Shown here piece by piece: positions 44,519-52,311 of a stretch of DNA of 64,000 nucleotides. The DNA is taken from assembly GCA_963811705.1 (NCBI GenBank), contig CAWESL010000021.1, forward strand, positions 124,001-188,000. The letters run 5' to 3'. Source of the DNA: DATJPR01 sp963811705. GTDB lineage: Bacteria; Bacteroidota; Ignavibacteria; UBA10030; UBA6906. How positions within the stretch are numbered: position 1 is the first letter of the stretch; every line of letters starts with the position of its first letter. A program made the position numbers and the translations under genes. The notes beneath the pieces are model-generated. The model was not told the DNA's origin, searched no databases, and worked only from the letters and a program-made list of their open reading frames with translations.

Positions 44519-45856
44519 GTGACCTTTACAGCTCTGGGTCTTCACGATCAATTGATCGAGGGCGTCGTGGCGGCCGGCATGACTGAGCCAACGACGATCC
44601 AATCCCTTGCGATCCCGCCTGCCCTTGAGGGCAAAGACGTTTTTGGCCGGGCGCAGGGCAGCGCGGGAAAAATCGAGGCGTACATTTTCCCCCTCCTCGA
44701 ATTTCTCTCGCGCTCCGCGGGGAAGGGCGAGGAATGGGTCCCTCCCCTGGCGCTCATCCTGTCGCCGACAAGAAAATCCGTTCAGGAAATCCAGGCCGCA
44801 ACGCTCCGCTACGGGAAGTACCTTTCCATCCGCGTTGTCGGCGTGTTCGGCGGGACAGACATCGACAAGCAAACACGGCTCTTGAAGAGAAGGACGGAAG
44901 TGGTGGTCGCAACGCCGGGACGACTCGTCGACCATATCGGGCGCGGCACGGTGGATCTTTCGCACATCGGGTTCCTGGCGATCGACGAGGTGGACAAGAT
45001 GGCCGAGCTCGGATTGACGGCCGACCTCACGACTATTGTCAACGCTCTGCCGTCAACACGGCAATCGATGCTCTTTTCCGGGGTTCTGACAACGGAAATC
45101 ACCTCGCTGGCAGGGACAATTCTACGGGAGCCGGTCACTGTCGACGCGGGGGAAGCCACAGTCTCCGCACCGTCGGTGCACGAGCGGGTCGTGGCCACGC
45201 GGCGAGAAGCTCGGATGCGGACATTGCTTCACCTCCTTGAATCGGAGGCCATGCAGCGGGTCGTCATCCTCTCCCAGAAGGAGTATGAAGCCGAGAGAAT
45301 CCTTCGGGCGTTGAAGGGCAAGGGGATTGCGTCTCGGGCGATCAGGAGCGACTGGAGCGGCGATGAGAAGACGCTCGCGGTCAACGAACTGCGGGATGGT
45401 GCGGTGCGTGCATTTGTCGGAACCACGGAGGCCTCCCGTGCTCTTGCGGGAGAGGTGATCGCCCATGTCATCCATTTTGATTTTCCGCAGCAACATGGGC
45501 ACGATCGATCCCACCGGACATCGCGACCCAACGGCGGGATTTCAGGCGCAGACACGGTTTCGTTCGTCCTTGATCGTGACCGGATGCCGCCACAGCGGTC
45601 CGATCGGCTACAGGGTCGAACCATCCAGCCGGCAACGCATGGTAGAGAGACAAACCGGAGTACCCAGAGGCGGAGTGGAGTGAGCAACAATCACGAGGGG
45701 AGGAGAGTTATGGCGGAGCACACGGTGAAGCAGTTCGAGAAACCCACCAAGGCAACGAAACGGCGGAAGAAAAGCACAATTGTCTTTGCCCGACGGAAAA
45801 AGCCGCTGAAGAAGTTGGAGACGTTTTCCTCAGATCATAGCGGGGCCGGCTGGTAA
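44519..45856 (+). CDS. DEAD-box helicase-like protein with degenerate motifs
   Basis: A 445-residue protein that aligns along its length with DEAD-box RNA helicases but has lost key residues. The Q motif region (FTALGLHDQL...TEPTTIQSLAIP) is normal. Walker A is AQGSAGKIEA (45-54), lacking the GKT threonine. Motif Ia is PTRKS, motif II is DEVD (156-159), motif III is SGV instead of SAT (187-189), TPGR is intact, and motif VI is HRTSRPNG (332-339) instead of HRIGRTGR. The GTG start has GAGGAA upstream. The last 95 residues are a basic tail. It is more likely an RNA-binding relic or regulator than an active helicase. A frameshift does not explain the changes, because the frame is continuous. Confidence 0.85.
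   Translation: MTFTALGLHDQLIEGVVAAGMTEPTTIQSLAIPPALEGKDVFGRAQGSAGKIEAYIFPLLEFLSRSAGKGEEWVPPLALILSPTRKSVQEIQAATLRYGKYLSIRVVGVFGGTDIDKQTRLLKRRTEVVVATPGRLVDHIGRGTVDLSHIGFLAIDEVDKMAELGLTADLTTIVNALPSTRQSMLFSGVLTTEITSLAGTILREPVTVDAGEATVSAPSVHERVVATRREARMRTLLHLLESEAMQRVVILSQKEYEAERILRALKGKGIASRAIRSDWSGDEKTLAVNELRDGAVRAFVGTTEASRALAGEVIAHVIHFDFPQQHGHDRSHRTSRPNGGISGADTVSFVLDRDRMPPQRSDRLQGRTIQPATHGRETNRSTQRRSGVSNNHEGRRVMAEHTVKQFEKPTKATKRRKKSTIVFARRKKPLKKLETFSSDHSGAGW
45710..45856 (+). CDS. Possible internally started 48-residue basic protein
   Basis: In frame with the DEAD-box gene, ATG 45710 is preceded by GGGGAGGAG about five bases upstream, a very strong Shine-Dalgarno. The product would be MAEHTVKQFEKPTKATKRRK followed by KKSTIVFARRKKPLKK and an acidic end. 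It could be a separate small protein or just the C-terminal tail of the helicase-like protein. Confidence 0.35.
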   Translation: MAEHTVKQFEKPTKATKRRKKSTIVFARRKKPLKKLETFSSDHSGAGW

Positions 45857-45864
45857 CCCAGCCG
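45847..45864. terminator. Hairpin spanning the DEAD-box gene stop
   Basis: CGGCTGG (45847-45853) pairs with CCAGCCG (45858-45864); the loop contains the TAA stop. It lies between convergent genes, with no T-tract. Confidence 0.4.
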
Positions 45865-45875
45865 ACCCAGCCCTC

Positions 45876-46016
45876 TCAGTCAACCATCGCTTCCCAATCG
45901 ATCGAATCGTCCGATTCGGCCGCAACCGGCCGGACTGCTGGTTTCTTGCGATCACTGAAAATGAGCAAAGGGATCGTCGCCAAAGCCAGGAGTGTTGCCA
46001 TTTTCCAGAACCGCAT
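45876..46016 (-). CDS. Small single-span membrane protein
   Basis: A 46-residue frame, MRFWKMATLLALATIPLLIF SDRKKPAVRP..., with one hydrophobic helix at the N-terminus followed by a charged tail ending DWEAMVD. No family recognised. The longer frame up to 46106 is less likely. It sits just upstream of nothing obvious on its strand and downstream of the second GH92 gene, 114 bp after that stop. The ribosome-binding site is weak, so support is moderate. Confidence 0.4.
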   Translation of the reverse strand: MRFWKMATLLALATIPLLIFSDRKKPAVRPVAAESDDSIDWEAMVD

Positions 46017-46130
46017 AGCGGGTGCCCCCAGAAGATGAATGTGTTCGGTGAACCTTCCTTTGGAATATACGGAATGTCGCCGGCGAAGTTGTGACTCGAA
46101 GCACACATTAAGGGAAAATAATGATGCGCT

Positions 46131-48422
46131 TCATTCTGTCCCCCAGGACTTGTTCGCCGACGGCCCCATCCTGAACACAATCGTTCCACCGCCCTTCACC
46201 ACCTCGAACGGTAGTCGTGTTGAGTCCCATCGCTTGCCGTTCACGGTCATCGACTGAATGTAGACATTCTGATCGGAAAGGTTTTCGGCGATCATCGTGA
46301 ACGTCCTGCCGTTCGACAGATGCATCTCCGCCCTGGGCACGCTGGGGCTTCCGATCACGTACTCGTCGGAGCCCGGGCACACCGGGTAGAATCCAAGCGC
46401 CGTGAAGAGATACCACGCCGACATCTGCCCGCAATCGTCGTTGCCACAGAGGGATCCCGGAGCATTTCCGTACTGGGTCGTCATAACCTCATGCAGGCGC
46501 GATTGCGCCTTCCATGGTTGGCCGGCGAGGGAATACAGGTAAATAATGTGATGGCTCGGTTCGTTTCCGTGCCAGTATTCCCCGATGATGCCTTTAATAT
46601 CCCCGACACCGCGCGTGCTGTCGCTCGCCCGCAGCTGGAACAGCGAATCGAGTTTCGTGCAAAAACGCTCCCTGCCGCCCATCAGGGCGATCAACCCCGG
46701 CACGTCCTGCGGGACATACCAGCTGTACTGCCAGCTTGTTCCCTCTGTAAAGTCACCTCCTTCAACATATAGATGCGGGTCGAACGGGACATGCCAGTTC
46801 CCGTGTGAATCTCTTCCCCGCATCAGGCCGTAAGAGGGATCGAACAGGTTTCGATAGTTCTGCGAACGCTTCATAAAGTACGCGTAATCTTCGTTCTTCC
46901 CCAGACGCTTCGCCATCTGCGCCACGCACCAGTCGTCGTACGCATATTCGAGCGTCTTCGAGACCGATTCGTTTTCCCGGTCAAACGGCACCCATCCCAA
47001 TTTCACGTACGTCATGACATTATCGTAATGAGGATTCATCGCCGTCGTCTTTACCGCGTCATACGCACGCAACGCATCAAACCCGCCGACACCCTTCAGG
47101 AACGCATCGACGATCACCGGCACCGCGTGATATCCGATCATGCACCAGGTTTCGTTTCCCTGCAGCGACCAGACCGGCAACAAATGTTCGACGCTCTGAT
47201 CATAATGCGCGAGCATGCTATTGATCATGTCCGCGTCGCGCGACGACTGGATAAGCGCAAGAAGAGGGTGCTCTGCCCGGTAGGTGTCCCAGAGCGAGAA
47301 AATGGCATAGTTCGTAAATCCCTCAGCATGATGGACGTTGTGATCAAGGCCGAAGTACTCGCCGGAGACGTCTTCATACAAGCAGGGGGCCAGAAAGGAG
47401 TGATACATCGACGTGTAAAACGTCTCCTTCTGTTTTTTCGATCCCTGGATCACGATCTTGCGCAGCTCCGTTTCCCATGCCCGGCGGGTTTGCGACCGGA
47501 CCTTGTCGAAATTCCAATCGGGAATCTCCGCATCCAGATTCCGCAGCGCATTCTCCGCGCTTGTCGCCGAAATCCCGATCTTCACCGTGATGACGTCCTG
47601 GGCGCGCGTGCGGTACTGTGCCAGGAATTGCAGGTTCTTCCCTGCTGCTTCCGAAGCGCTGCGGAAACGGTATCCATTGTAGATGACCGCCTTTCCGTCG
47701 CTCATGATTCGGAAATCATCGAACGGCCGTGAATACCGTGCGGCGAAATAGAGCGGCCTGTCCTTTGCCCAGCCATTGACATTGTGAAATCCGGTGATCG
47801 TGGAGTCGTTTTCCACACGCAGTCGCGACCAGACGACGTTCCACCGCAGGACGTGGGTCAGGTCCGTGAGGATGAACGCGCTGTCGCTCGCAGGAAACGT
47901 CATCCGTATCATCCCCGACCGCGGTGCCGCGGTGAGCTCGACGTTGATGCCGGAATCCTTCAGCCGCACGCGGTAGTAACCTGGAGAGGCCTCTTCATCG
48001 GTGTGGGAATAGCGCGCGCGGTAGCCGGAATCCGGGGCGGTCTTCGGGCCCGGCACCAGTTTCGGCGTCCCGAGGACGGGGAGAAAGAGAAAATCGCCGA
48101 GATCCGGAATACCGGTGCCGTTTAAATGGGTCAGACTGAACCCGATAATGGAGCTGTCCGAGTATTCGTATCCGGACGCTGTCTCCCAGAGTTCCATGTC
48201 CGTATCGGGCCCGATCTGCATCATGCCGAAGGGCGCCGAAGGCCCGGGGAACGTGTTGCCGTCTCCGTTTGTCCCGACAAAAGGCCGGACATAATCCGTG
48301 AGCGACTCCATCGTCTTGTCCGGAGCCGCGACTGCGGGTTGACCCCACGACGGTCGGCACCACAGCAGCATCATGACACACAGAACAATGACATGCATAA
48401 AGCGGAAGGGCGTGCGGTTCAT
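46131..48422 (-). CDS. GH92 alpha-mannosidase, intact copy
   Basis: A 763-residue exported GH92 enzyme; signal VIVLCVMMLLWCRPSWG. Blocks in order: LTDYVRPFVGTNGDGNTFPG PSAPFGMMQIGPD, SLTHLNGTGIPDLGDFLFLP, SLWDTYRAEHPLL, GNETWCMIGYHAVPVIVDAF, VPFDRENESVSKTLEYAYDD, GNEPSHHIIYLYSLAGQPW, GNDDCGQMSAWYLFTALGFY and SVPRAEMHLSNGRTFTM. It has the usual length for the family and lacks the insert of the copy at 25027. It is separate from the main glycan run by about 14 kb and is followed upstream by the S37-type peptidase gene on the same strand. Confidence 0.94.
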   Translation of the reverse strand: MNRTPFRFMHVIVLCVMMLLWCRPSWGQPAVAAPDKTMESLTDYVRPFVGTNGDGNTFPGPSAPFGMMQIGPDTDMELWETASGYEYSDSSIIGFSLTHLNGTGIPDLGDFLFLPVLGTPKLVPGPKTAPDSGYRARYSHTDEEASPGYYRVRLKDSGINVELTAAPRSGMIRMTFPASDSAFILTDLTHVLRWNVVWSRLRVENDSTITGFHNVNGWAKDRPLYFAARYSRPFDDFRIMSDGKAVIYNGYRFRSASEAAGKNLQFLAQYRTRAQDVITVKIGISATSAENALRNLDAEIPDWNFDKVRSQTRRAWETELRKIVIQGSKKQKETFYTSMYHSFLAPCLYEDVSGEYFGLDHNVHHAEGFTNYAIFSLWDTYRAEHPLLALIQSSRDADMINSMLAHYDQSVEHLLPVWSLQGNETWCMIGYHAVPVIVDAFLKGVGGFDALRAYDAVKTTAMNPHYDNVMTYVKLGWVPFDRENESVSKTLEYAYDDWCVAQMAKRLGKNEDYAYFMKRSQNYRNLFDPSYGLMRGRDSHGNWHVPFDPHLYVEGGDFTEGTSWQYSWYVPQDVPGLIALMGGRERFCTKLDSLFQLRASDSTRGVGDIKGIIGEYWHGNEPSHHIIYLYSLAGQPWKAQSRLHEVMTTQYGNAPGSLCGNDDCGQMSAWYLFTALGFYPVCPGSDEYVIGSPSVPRAEMHLSNGRTFTMIAENLSDQNVYIQSMTVNGKRWDSTRLPFEVVKGGGTIVFRMGPSANKSWGTE

Positions 48423-48491
48423 GCTCGTATCCTGAAAGAGATGGAAATCAAGTTCGCGATAGTCCGGGGCATAATCAACTGAAGGAGCTGG

Positions 48492-49757
48492 TCATCGCAG
48501 CCATTTTCTCAATGCAGAGCGGATTGTGTCCTGCTCTTCAACAGTCAGGTCCGCGATCCGTGTGCGATGCGACCCGCCCTCTTTCACAAACTTCATCGCG
48601 TTCGTTTTGCCGGAGAGCTCCATCGCTGTTGCACCCCATAAATCGTTCCCCCCATAAATGTAGATGATATTGTTCCCATGGTCGCGAAGCCAGGTATAGA
48701 CGTTGTACATCACCGATGGATCAAATTTCAACTCCGTGTTTTTCGGCGCCAGGATGCTGTTGGTGGGGTCCTTGACCGCGGTCAACAGCCCCTTGAAGTC
48801 CGTGATGTCGTAACCGTAGTAGCCGATCTCCGTATAGGCCTGGTACTGGAAGGGTTCAAATGCTTTGATCCCCTGGTCGGCGTAGTAGAAGATGGGAGAG
48901 ACGCGTTGCAGGTAGTTCATCATGGTGTCTGCCGGCGCGTCGGGCGGCGGGATGTCAGCCGCCGAACTGCCATACTGCCAAAAGGCGGGAGCGTAGTCGA
49001 GTACGCAGTATTCATACGCCATCGCTTTCCCGATAGAGAACGTGAAATGATGTCGTGCGGCCACGGAGTCCAGCAGCGGGAGCATTTCCTTTTCACGCTT
49101 CAGCATGACGATCTGGAACGCTTTCACCGTTGATCGTTCCGCCGCAGATCCCACGGTCCGGAGAAATTTCAGAATGCGCGGGTCCTCCTGCGTCAGGTTG
49201 ACGGGTGCGACGTACGGGACGCTCGCATCGACGTCATCGGGATAATAGTACCGGTAGAAAAGCGTGGTTTGCCCACCTTTGCTCGTTCCGCTGCTTACCC
49301 ACTTCCCCTTGTAGATCGTCTTCAGCATGGTGGTGATGTGGTGCAGATCGTCTGCGGCCTGCCTTGTGGTAAGATACTTCCATACGAGGGTGTCCGGCAC
49401 CGATTTCCCAAAGAAGCGGTGTTCAACGACAACCTGGTTGCACTTCAGGAGACTCGTGAGCTCTCGTGGTTGTCCTCCTCCCCGTGCAGCATAGCCCTCC
49501 GTTTCCAGCAGAACCGGCTTCTGATCGTCGCAATGAGCGACATAGACGGATTGGAGAAACGAAGGACCATCCGGCTTTGTGCGATCGAGTGGCTGCCGCA
49601 CGCGCAGCGCGAATCCGGCGTGGAAAAGCGAATCCACGGCCATCGCAGTCACGCTTACGACGTCAGGAAGAGACCGGAGTTTCGCCTCAAGTCCGTCATT
49701 CTGCCCGAACGCACTCGAGACAAGCAGGGCGGCCGCGATACACATTGTTCGAACCAT
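48492..49757 (-). CDS. Exported serine peptidase of the S28/S37 (PS-10) type
   Basis: A 421-residue exported peptidase. The start at 49757 (MVRTMCIAAALLVSSAFGQ) has AGGAG at good spacing. It resembles the PS-10 peptidase S37 family of aminopeptidases: QPLDRTKPDGPSFLQSVYV, ETEGYAARGG, VVEHRFFGKSVPD, the nucleophile elbow WVSSGTSKGGQTTLFYRYYY PDDVDASVPYVAP, and IYIYGGNDLWGATAMEL with a likely acid, followed by GGSHRTRI with a likely His. It probably releases short peptides from the N-terminus of peptides in the periplasm or outside. It is 69 bp upstream of the GH92 start, on the same strand. Confidence 0.8.
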   Translation of the reverse strand: MVRTMCIAAALLVSSAFGQNDGLEAKLRSLPDVVSVTAMAVDSLFHAGFALRVRQPLDRTKPDGPSFLQSVYVAHCDDQKPVLLETEGYAARGGGQPRELTSLLKCNQVVVEHRFFGKSVPDTLVWKYLTTRQAADDLHHITTMLKTIYKGKWVSSGTSKGGQTTLFYRYYYPDDVDASVPYVAPVNLTQEDPRILKFLRTVGSAAERSTVKAFQIVMLKREKEMLPLLDSVAARHHFTFSIGKAMAYEYCVLDYAPAFWQYGSSAADIPPPDAPADTMMNYLQRVSPIFYYADQGIKAFEPFQYQAYTEIGYYGYDITDFKGLLTAVKDPTNSILAPKNTELKFDPSVMYNVYTWLRDHGNNIIYIYGGNDLWGATAMELSGKTNAMKFVKEGGSHRTRIADLTVEEQDTIRSALRKWLR

Positions 49758-49885
49758 CAAGGAATCTCCTATGGGAGAACGGGGGATGGAATCCCGGAGG
49801 GAAATTGCCGCAGGACACGCGACCATTCAGAGGGATACGGTGAAAAGATACTTTCGAAAAGATTCGGAATCAAACTGACTGGCGT

Positions 49886-49999
49886 CTACAGCAGCCGCTC
49901 CTTCAGCACCCTGGCGACGGCACCACTCCTGCTGTGGACCTGGAGTTTTGTATAGATGTTTCTGATGTGGGTATCGATTGAGATTTCAGAGGTCCGCGT
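49886..49999 (-). pseudogene. Remnant of a LuxR/GerE helix-turn-helix gene
   Basis: On the minus strand, the last 37 codons before TAG at 49886 read TRTSEISIDTHIRNIYTKLQ then VHSRSGAVARVLKERLL. This is clearly the end of a LuxR-type (GerE) DNA-binding domain, with HIRNIYTKLQVHSRSGAVAR the recognition helix and dimerisation helix. A TGA stop lies directly upstream, and the middle of the HTH (expected DTVxxHIR) has lost about two to three residues. No receiver domain is present, so this is a decayed response regulator. Confidence 0.7.
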
Positions 50000-50182
50000 T
50001 CAGCGATCATTGTTCGTCTCTTGCATCGATTTCCCTCTTCCGCTAACGGATGAACAATAATGCCCCAAGACCCGCCAATCTGGAACGTTCGGGCCCGTGA
50101 CGTTGTATAACAACTATACGCGACCGAATTCGATAGCGTTGACCGGAAGTTTCCTGACCTCCCTATTCGAGAGCATTCCCTG
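50000..50182. other. Upstream region of the signalling operon
   Basis: No gene is seen. It lies between the LuxR remnant and the GAF/SpoIIE start, and should hold the operon promoter, which is not recognisable by eye. Confidence 0.35.
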
Positions 50183-51487
50183 ATGACAGAGTCTTCTGTC
50201 GACACCGACAAAATCCAGGTCCTTCTTGACGAGAATCGGCGCCTGAAGCATGCTGTTCAGGAGCTTTCCATCCTGAACGACCTCGCCCGGGCCATTGGCG
50301 GATCGCTGGATCCCCAGGAGATCATCAACACCATTATCCGTCGGTCTTTGCGCGCGATCAACGCGGAGCAAGGCGTCATTACCCTCGTTGACCAGGCTGC
50401 CAACGATCCGATGCGGACGCTCGTCCGCGCAATGGTGAGTTCCACGGATCATGGCGAGTTCCATCTGACGCAATCCCTACTCGGGTGGATGCATCTCAAT
50501 CGAAAGCCCCTTCTCGTCAATGCGCCTCGCACCGATGAACGATTTCGCGGCGTCAAGTGGGACGACTCGATCACCTCGCTTGTCTGCGTTCCCATGATGG
50601 TCAAGTCGGAACTGCGAGGTGTGATCACTGCCTACAACAAGAAGGGTGGGGACGGTTTCACCGAGGATGAGCAGCGGTTGTTGTCGATTATCGCCGCGCA
50701 ATCGGCGCAGGTCGTGGAAAACGCAAGGCTCTACGAGCGGGAGCTCCAATTGCAGAAGATGCAGGAGGAGATCCGTCTCGCGTCAAAGATCCAGAATGAA
50801 CTCCTGCCGAAGGCCGCCCCGGAAACCCCCGGCTACGAGATTGCCGGGAAGAGCATTCCGGCACAGGTTGTCGGAGGCGACTATTTTGATTTCATCCCGA
50901 TGAACGATCACCGGCTTGCCATTTGTGTCGGGGACGTTTCGGGAAAAGGCCTCCCTGCGTCTCTCCTGATGGCCAATACCCAGGCAACGTTGCGCGGTCA
51001 GACACTGGTCAACTCCACCGCATGCGAATGCATCGCGCGATCAAACAAGCTGTTGTTCGAAAGCACCAGCCCCGACAAATTTGTGACGATGTTTTACAGC
51101 ACCCTCGACTTCTCAACGCATCAACTGACGTATTCCAACGCAGGCCACGACATCCCCTACCTGCTGTCGGCCACAGCACCAGTCCGACGGCTGGATGTCG
51201 GCGGCGTCCCTTTGAGCATGCTGGAACATTTCCCCTTTCAGGAAGAAACCATTCCCTTACAGCCCGGCGATATGCTTGTGATCTGCTCGGACGGCATCGC
51301 TGAAGCCATGGATGTCAACCAGGTACAATTTTCGGAGGATCGGCTCACGGACCTCCTGCACCGCCTGTACTCCTCCACGGCCACTCACGTCATTGATGGG
51401 ATCGTCAGCGCAGTACGGGAGCACACTGGATCATCCCCTCAGACGGACGATATGACCATCGTGGTCGTGAAACGGAATCCGTCCTGA
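50183..51487 (+). CDS. GAF-domain PP2C/SpoIIE-type serine phosphatase (RsbU-like)
   Basis: A 434-residue signalling phosphatase. A short N-terminal helix leads to a GAF sensor domain (about 30-190; LARAIGGSLDPQEIINTIIR RSLRAINAEQGVITLVD and SITSLVCVPMMVKSELRGVI). A coiled connector (ENARLYERELQLQKMQEEIR LASKIQNELLP) leads to the SpoIIE/PP2C domain (about 215-432) with VVGGDYFDFIPM, CVGDVSGKGLPASLLMA, YSNAGHDIPYLL and SDGIAEAMD, the acidic metal ligands of the family. Such enzymes dephosphorylate anti-anti-sigma factors. It heads an operon with the ABM protein and three kinases. Confidence 0.93.
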   Translation: MTESSVDTDKIQVLLDENRRLKHAVQELSILNDLARAIGGSLDPQEIINTIIRRSLRAINAEQGVITLVDQAANDPMRTLVRAMVSSTDHGEFHLTQSLLGWMHLNRKPLLVNAPRTDERFRGVKWDDSITSLVCVPMMVKSELRGVITAYNKKGGDGFTEDEQRLLSIIAAQSAQVVENARLYERELQLQKMQEEIRLASKIQNELLPKAAPETPGYEIAGKSIPAQVVGGDYFDFIPMNDHRLAICVGDVSGKGLPASLLMANTQATLRGQTLVNSTACECIARSNKLLFESTSPDKFVTMFYSTLDFSTHQLTYSNAGHDIPYLLSATAPVRRLDVGGVPLSMLEHFPFQEETIPLQPGDMLVICSDGIAEAMDVNQVQFSEDRLTDLLHRLYSSTATHVIDGIVSAVREHTGSSPQTDDMTIVVVKRNPS

Positions 51488-51544
51488 CCGACAGTCCCGG
51501 GACGCTCATTCCCCCGGGCGGGCCTACGATAAGGAGACATTCTC

Positions 51545-52303
51545 ATGCACATGCGGTTGCTGCAGTTCGAGGTGGCCCAGGGAGCAGTTCCGCCATTGCG
51601 CGAGTTGTATACTCACCGAATCATCCCTGCATTGCAGGATGTTGCGGGTTGCCGCTATGCGGGGTTGACGCAAAGTGTTCATCATCCCGAGCAATGCATC
51701 TCCCTGACCCTCTGGGATTCGCAGGAAGAAGCCTTGGCCTATGAGCAGAAAGGAACATATCAACGGCTGATTGACGAAGCGCGGCCTTACCTCTCTGCAT
51801 CATCCGAATATACGACGCGACTCTCAGAGAATCTTACGCTTGAGTATGTTCCTCTGCCGATCGAGCCCCTCGTCCGGGGATACCCAGTGGCGGAGCGGAG
51901 CGAGAATGCCGAACCGGGGAAGGAACACACCAGCGCGATGTGGGTGAGAATTGTCTCTCTCAAGATTCTTCCTGGGAAGTTGACCGAATTCAGGCGCCTC
52001 TATGTTGAGCAGACCATTCCGGTCCTACGGACGGTAAAAGGTTCCAGGCACGTCTATCTGCTGGAAAGCGACGATCATTCCCACGAGGTCCTCTCGGTCA
52101 CAACGTGGGAAAGCAAACAGGACGCCGAGGACTACGAAAAGAGCGGCCTCTTTGACCAACTGCTCGACGGTCAAAAGCACCTCCTTTCCAGTCTGTATCA
52201 GTGGAAACACGGCCTCGGCAAGGTACAGGCCAGCCTCTCGGCAACGAGCGAAGATGTCATGGTTGAACACTACACGGTTTTGACCGGGAAGAATCTCAAG
52301 TAA
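51545..52303 (+). CDS. Tandem antibiotic biosynthesis monooxygenase (ABM) domain protein
   Basis: A 252-residue soluble protein with two ferredoxin-like ABM-type domains. The first (about 1-100) has RLLQFEVAQGAVPPLRELYT HRIIPALQDVAGCRYAGL. The second (about 130-225) has MWVRIVSLKILPGKLTEFRR LYVEQTIPVLRTVKGSRHVY and EVLSVTTWESKQDAEDYEKS G. These small dimeric folds include monooxygenases and heme-degrading enzymes, but a simple binding role is also possible. The start has AAGGAGA eight bases upstream. It sits between the phosphatase gene (57 bp gap) and the first kinase (8 bp gap), so it is part of the signalling operon. Confidence 0.82.
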   Translation: MHMRLLQFEVAQGAVPPLRELYTHRIIPALQDVAGCRYAGLTQSVHHPEQCISLTLWDSQEEALAYEQKGTYQRLIDEARPYLSASSEYTTRLSENLTLEYVPLPIEPLVRGYPVAERSENAEPGKEHTSAMWVRIVSLKILPGKLTEFRRLYVEQTIPVLRTVKGSRHVYLLESDDHSHEVLSVTTWESKQDAEDYEKSGLFDQLLDGQKHLLSSLYQWKHGLGKVQASLSATSEDVMVEHYTVLTGKNLK

Positions 52304-52311
52304 GGAACTGC

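Noticed and set aside
45465..45683. Frameshift in the DEAD-box gene near motif VI
   Set aside because: The main frame still aligns through motif VI and on to the GADTVSFV strand. The alternative frame shows no better match.
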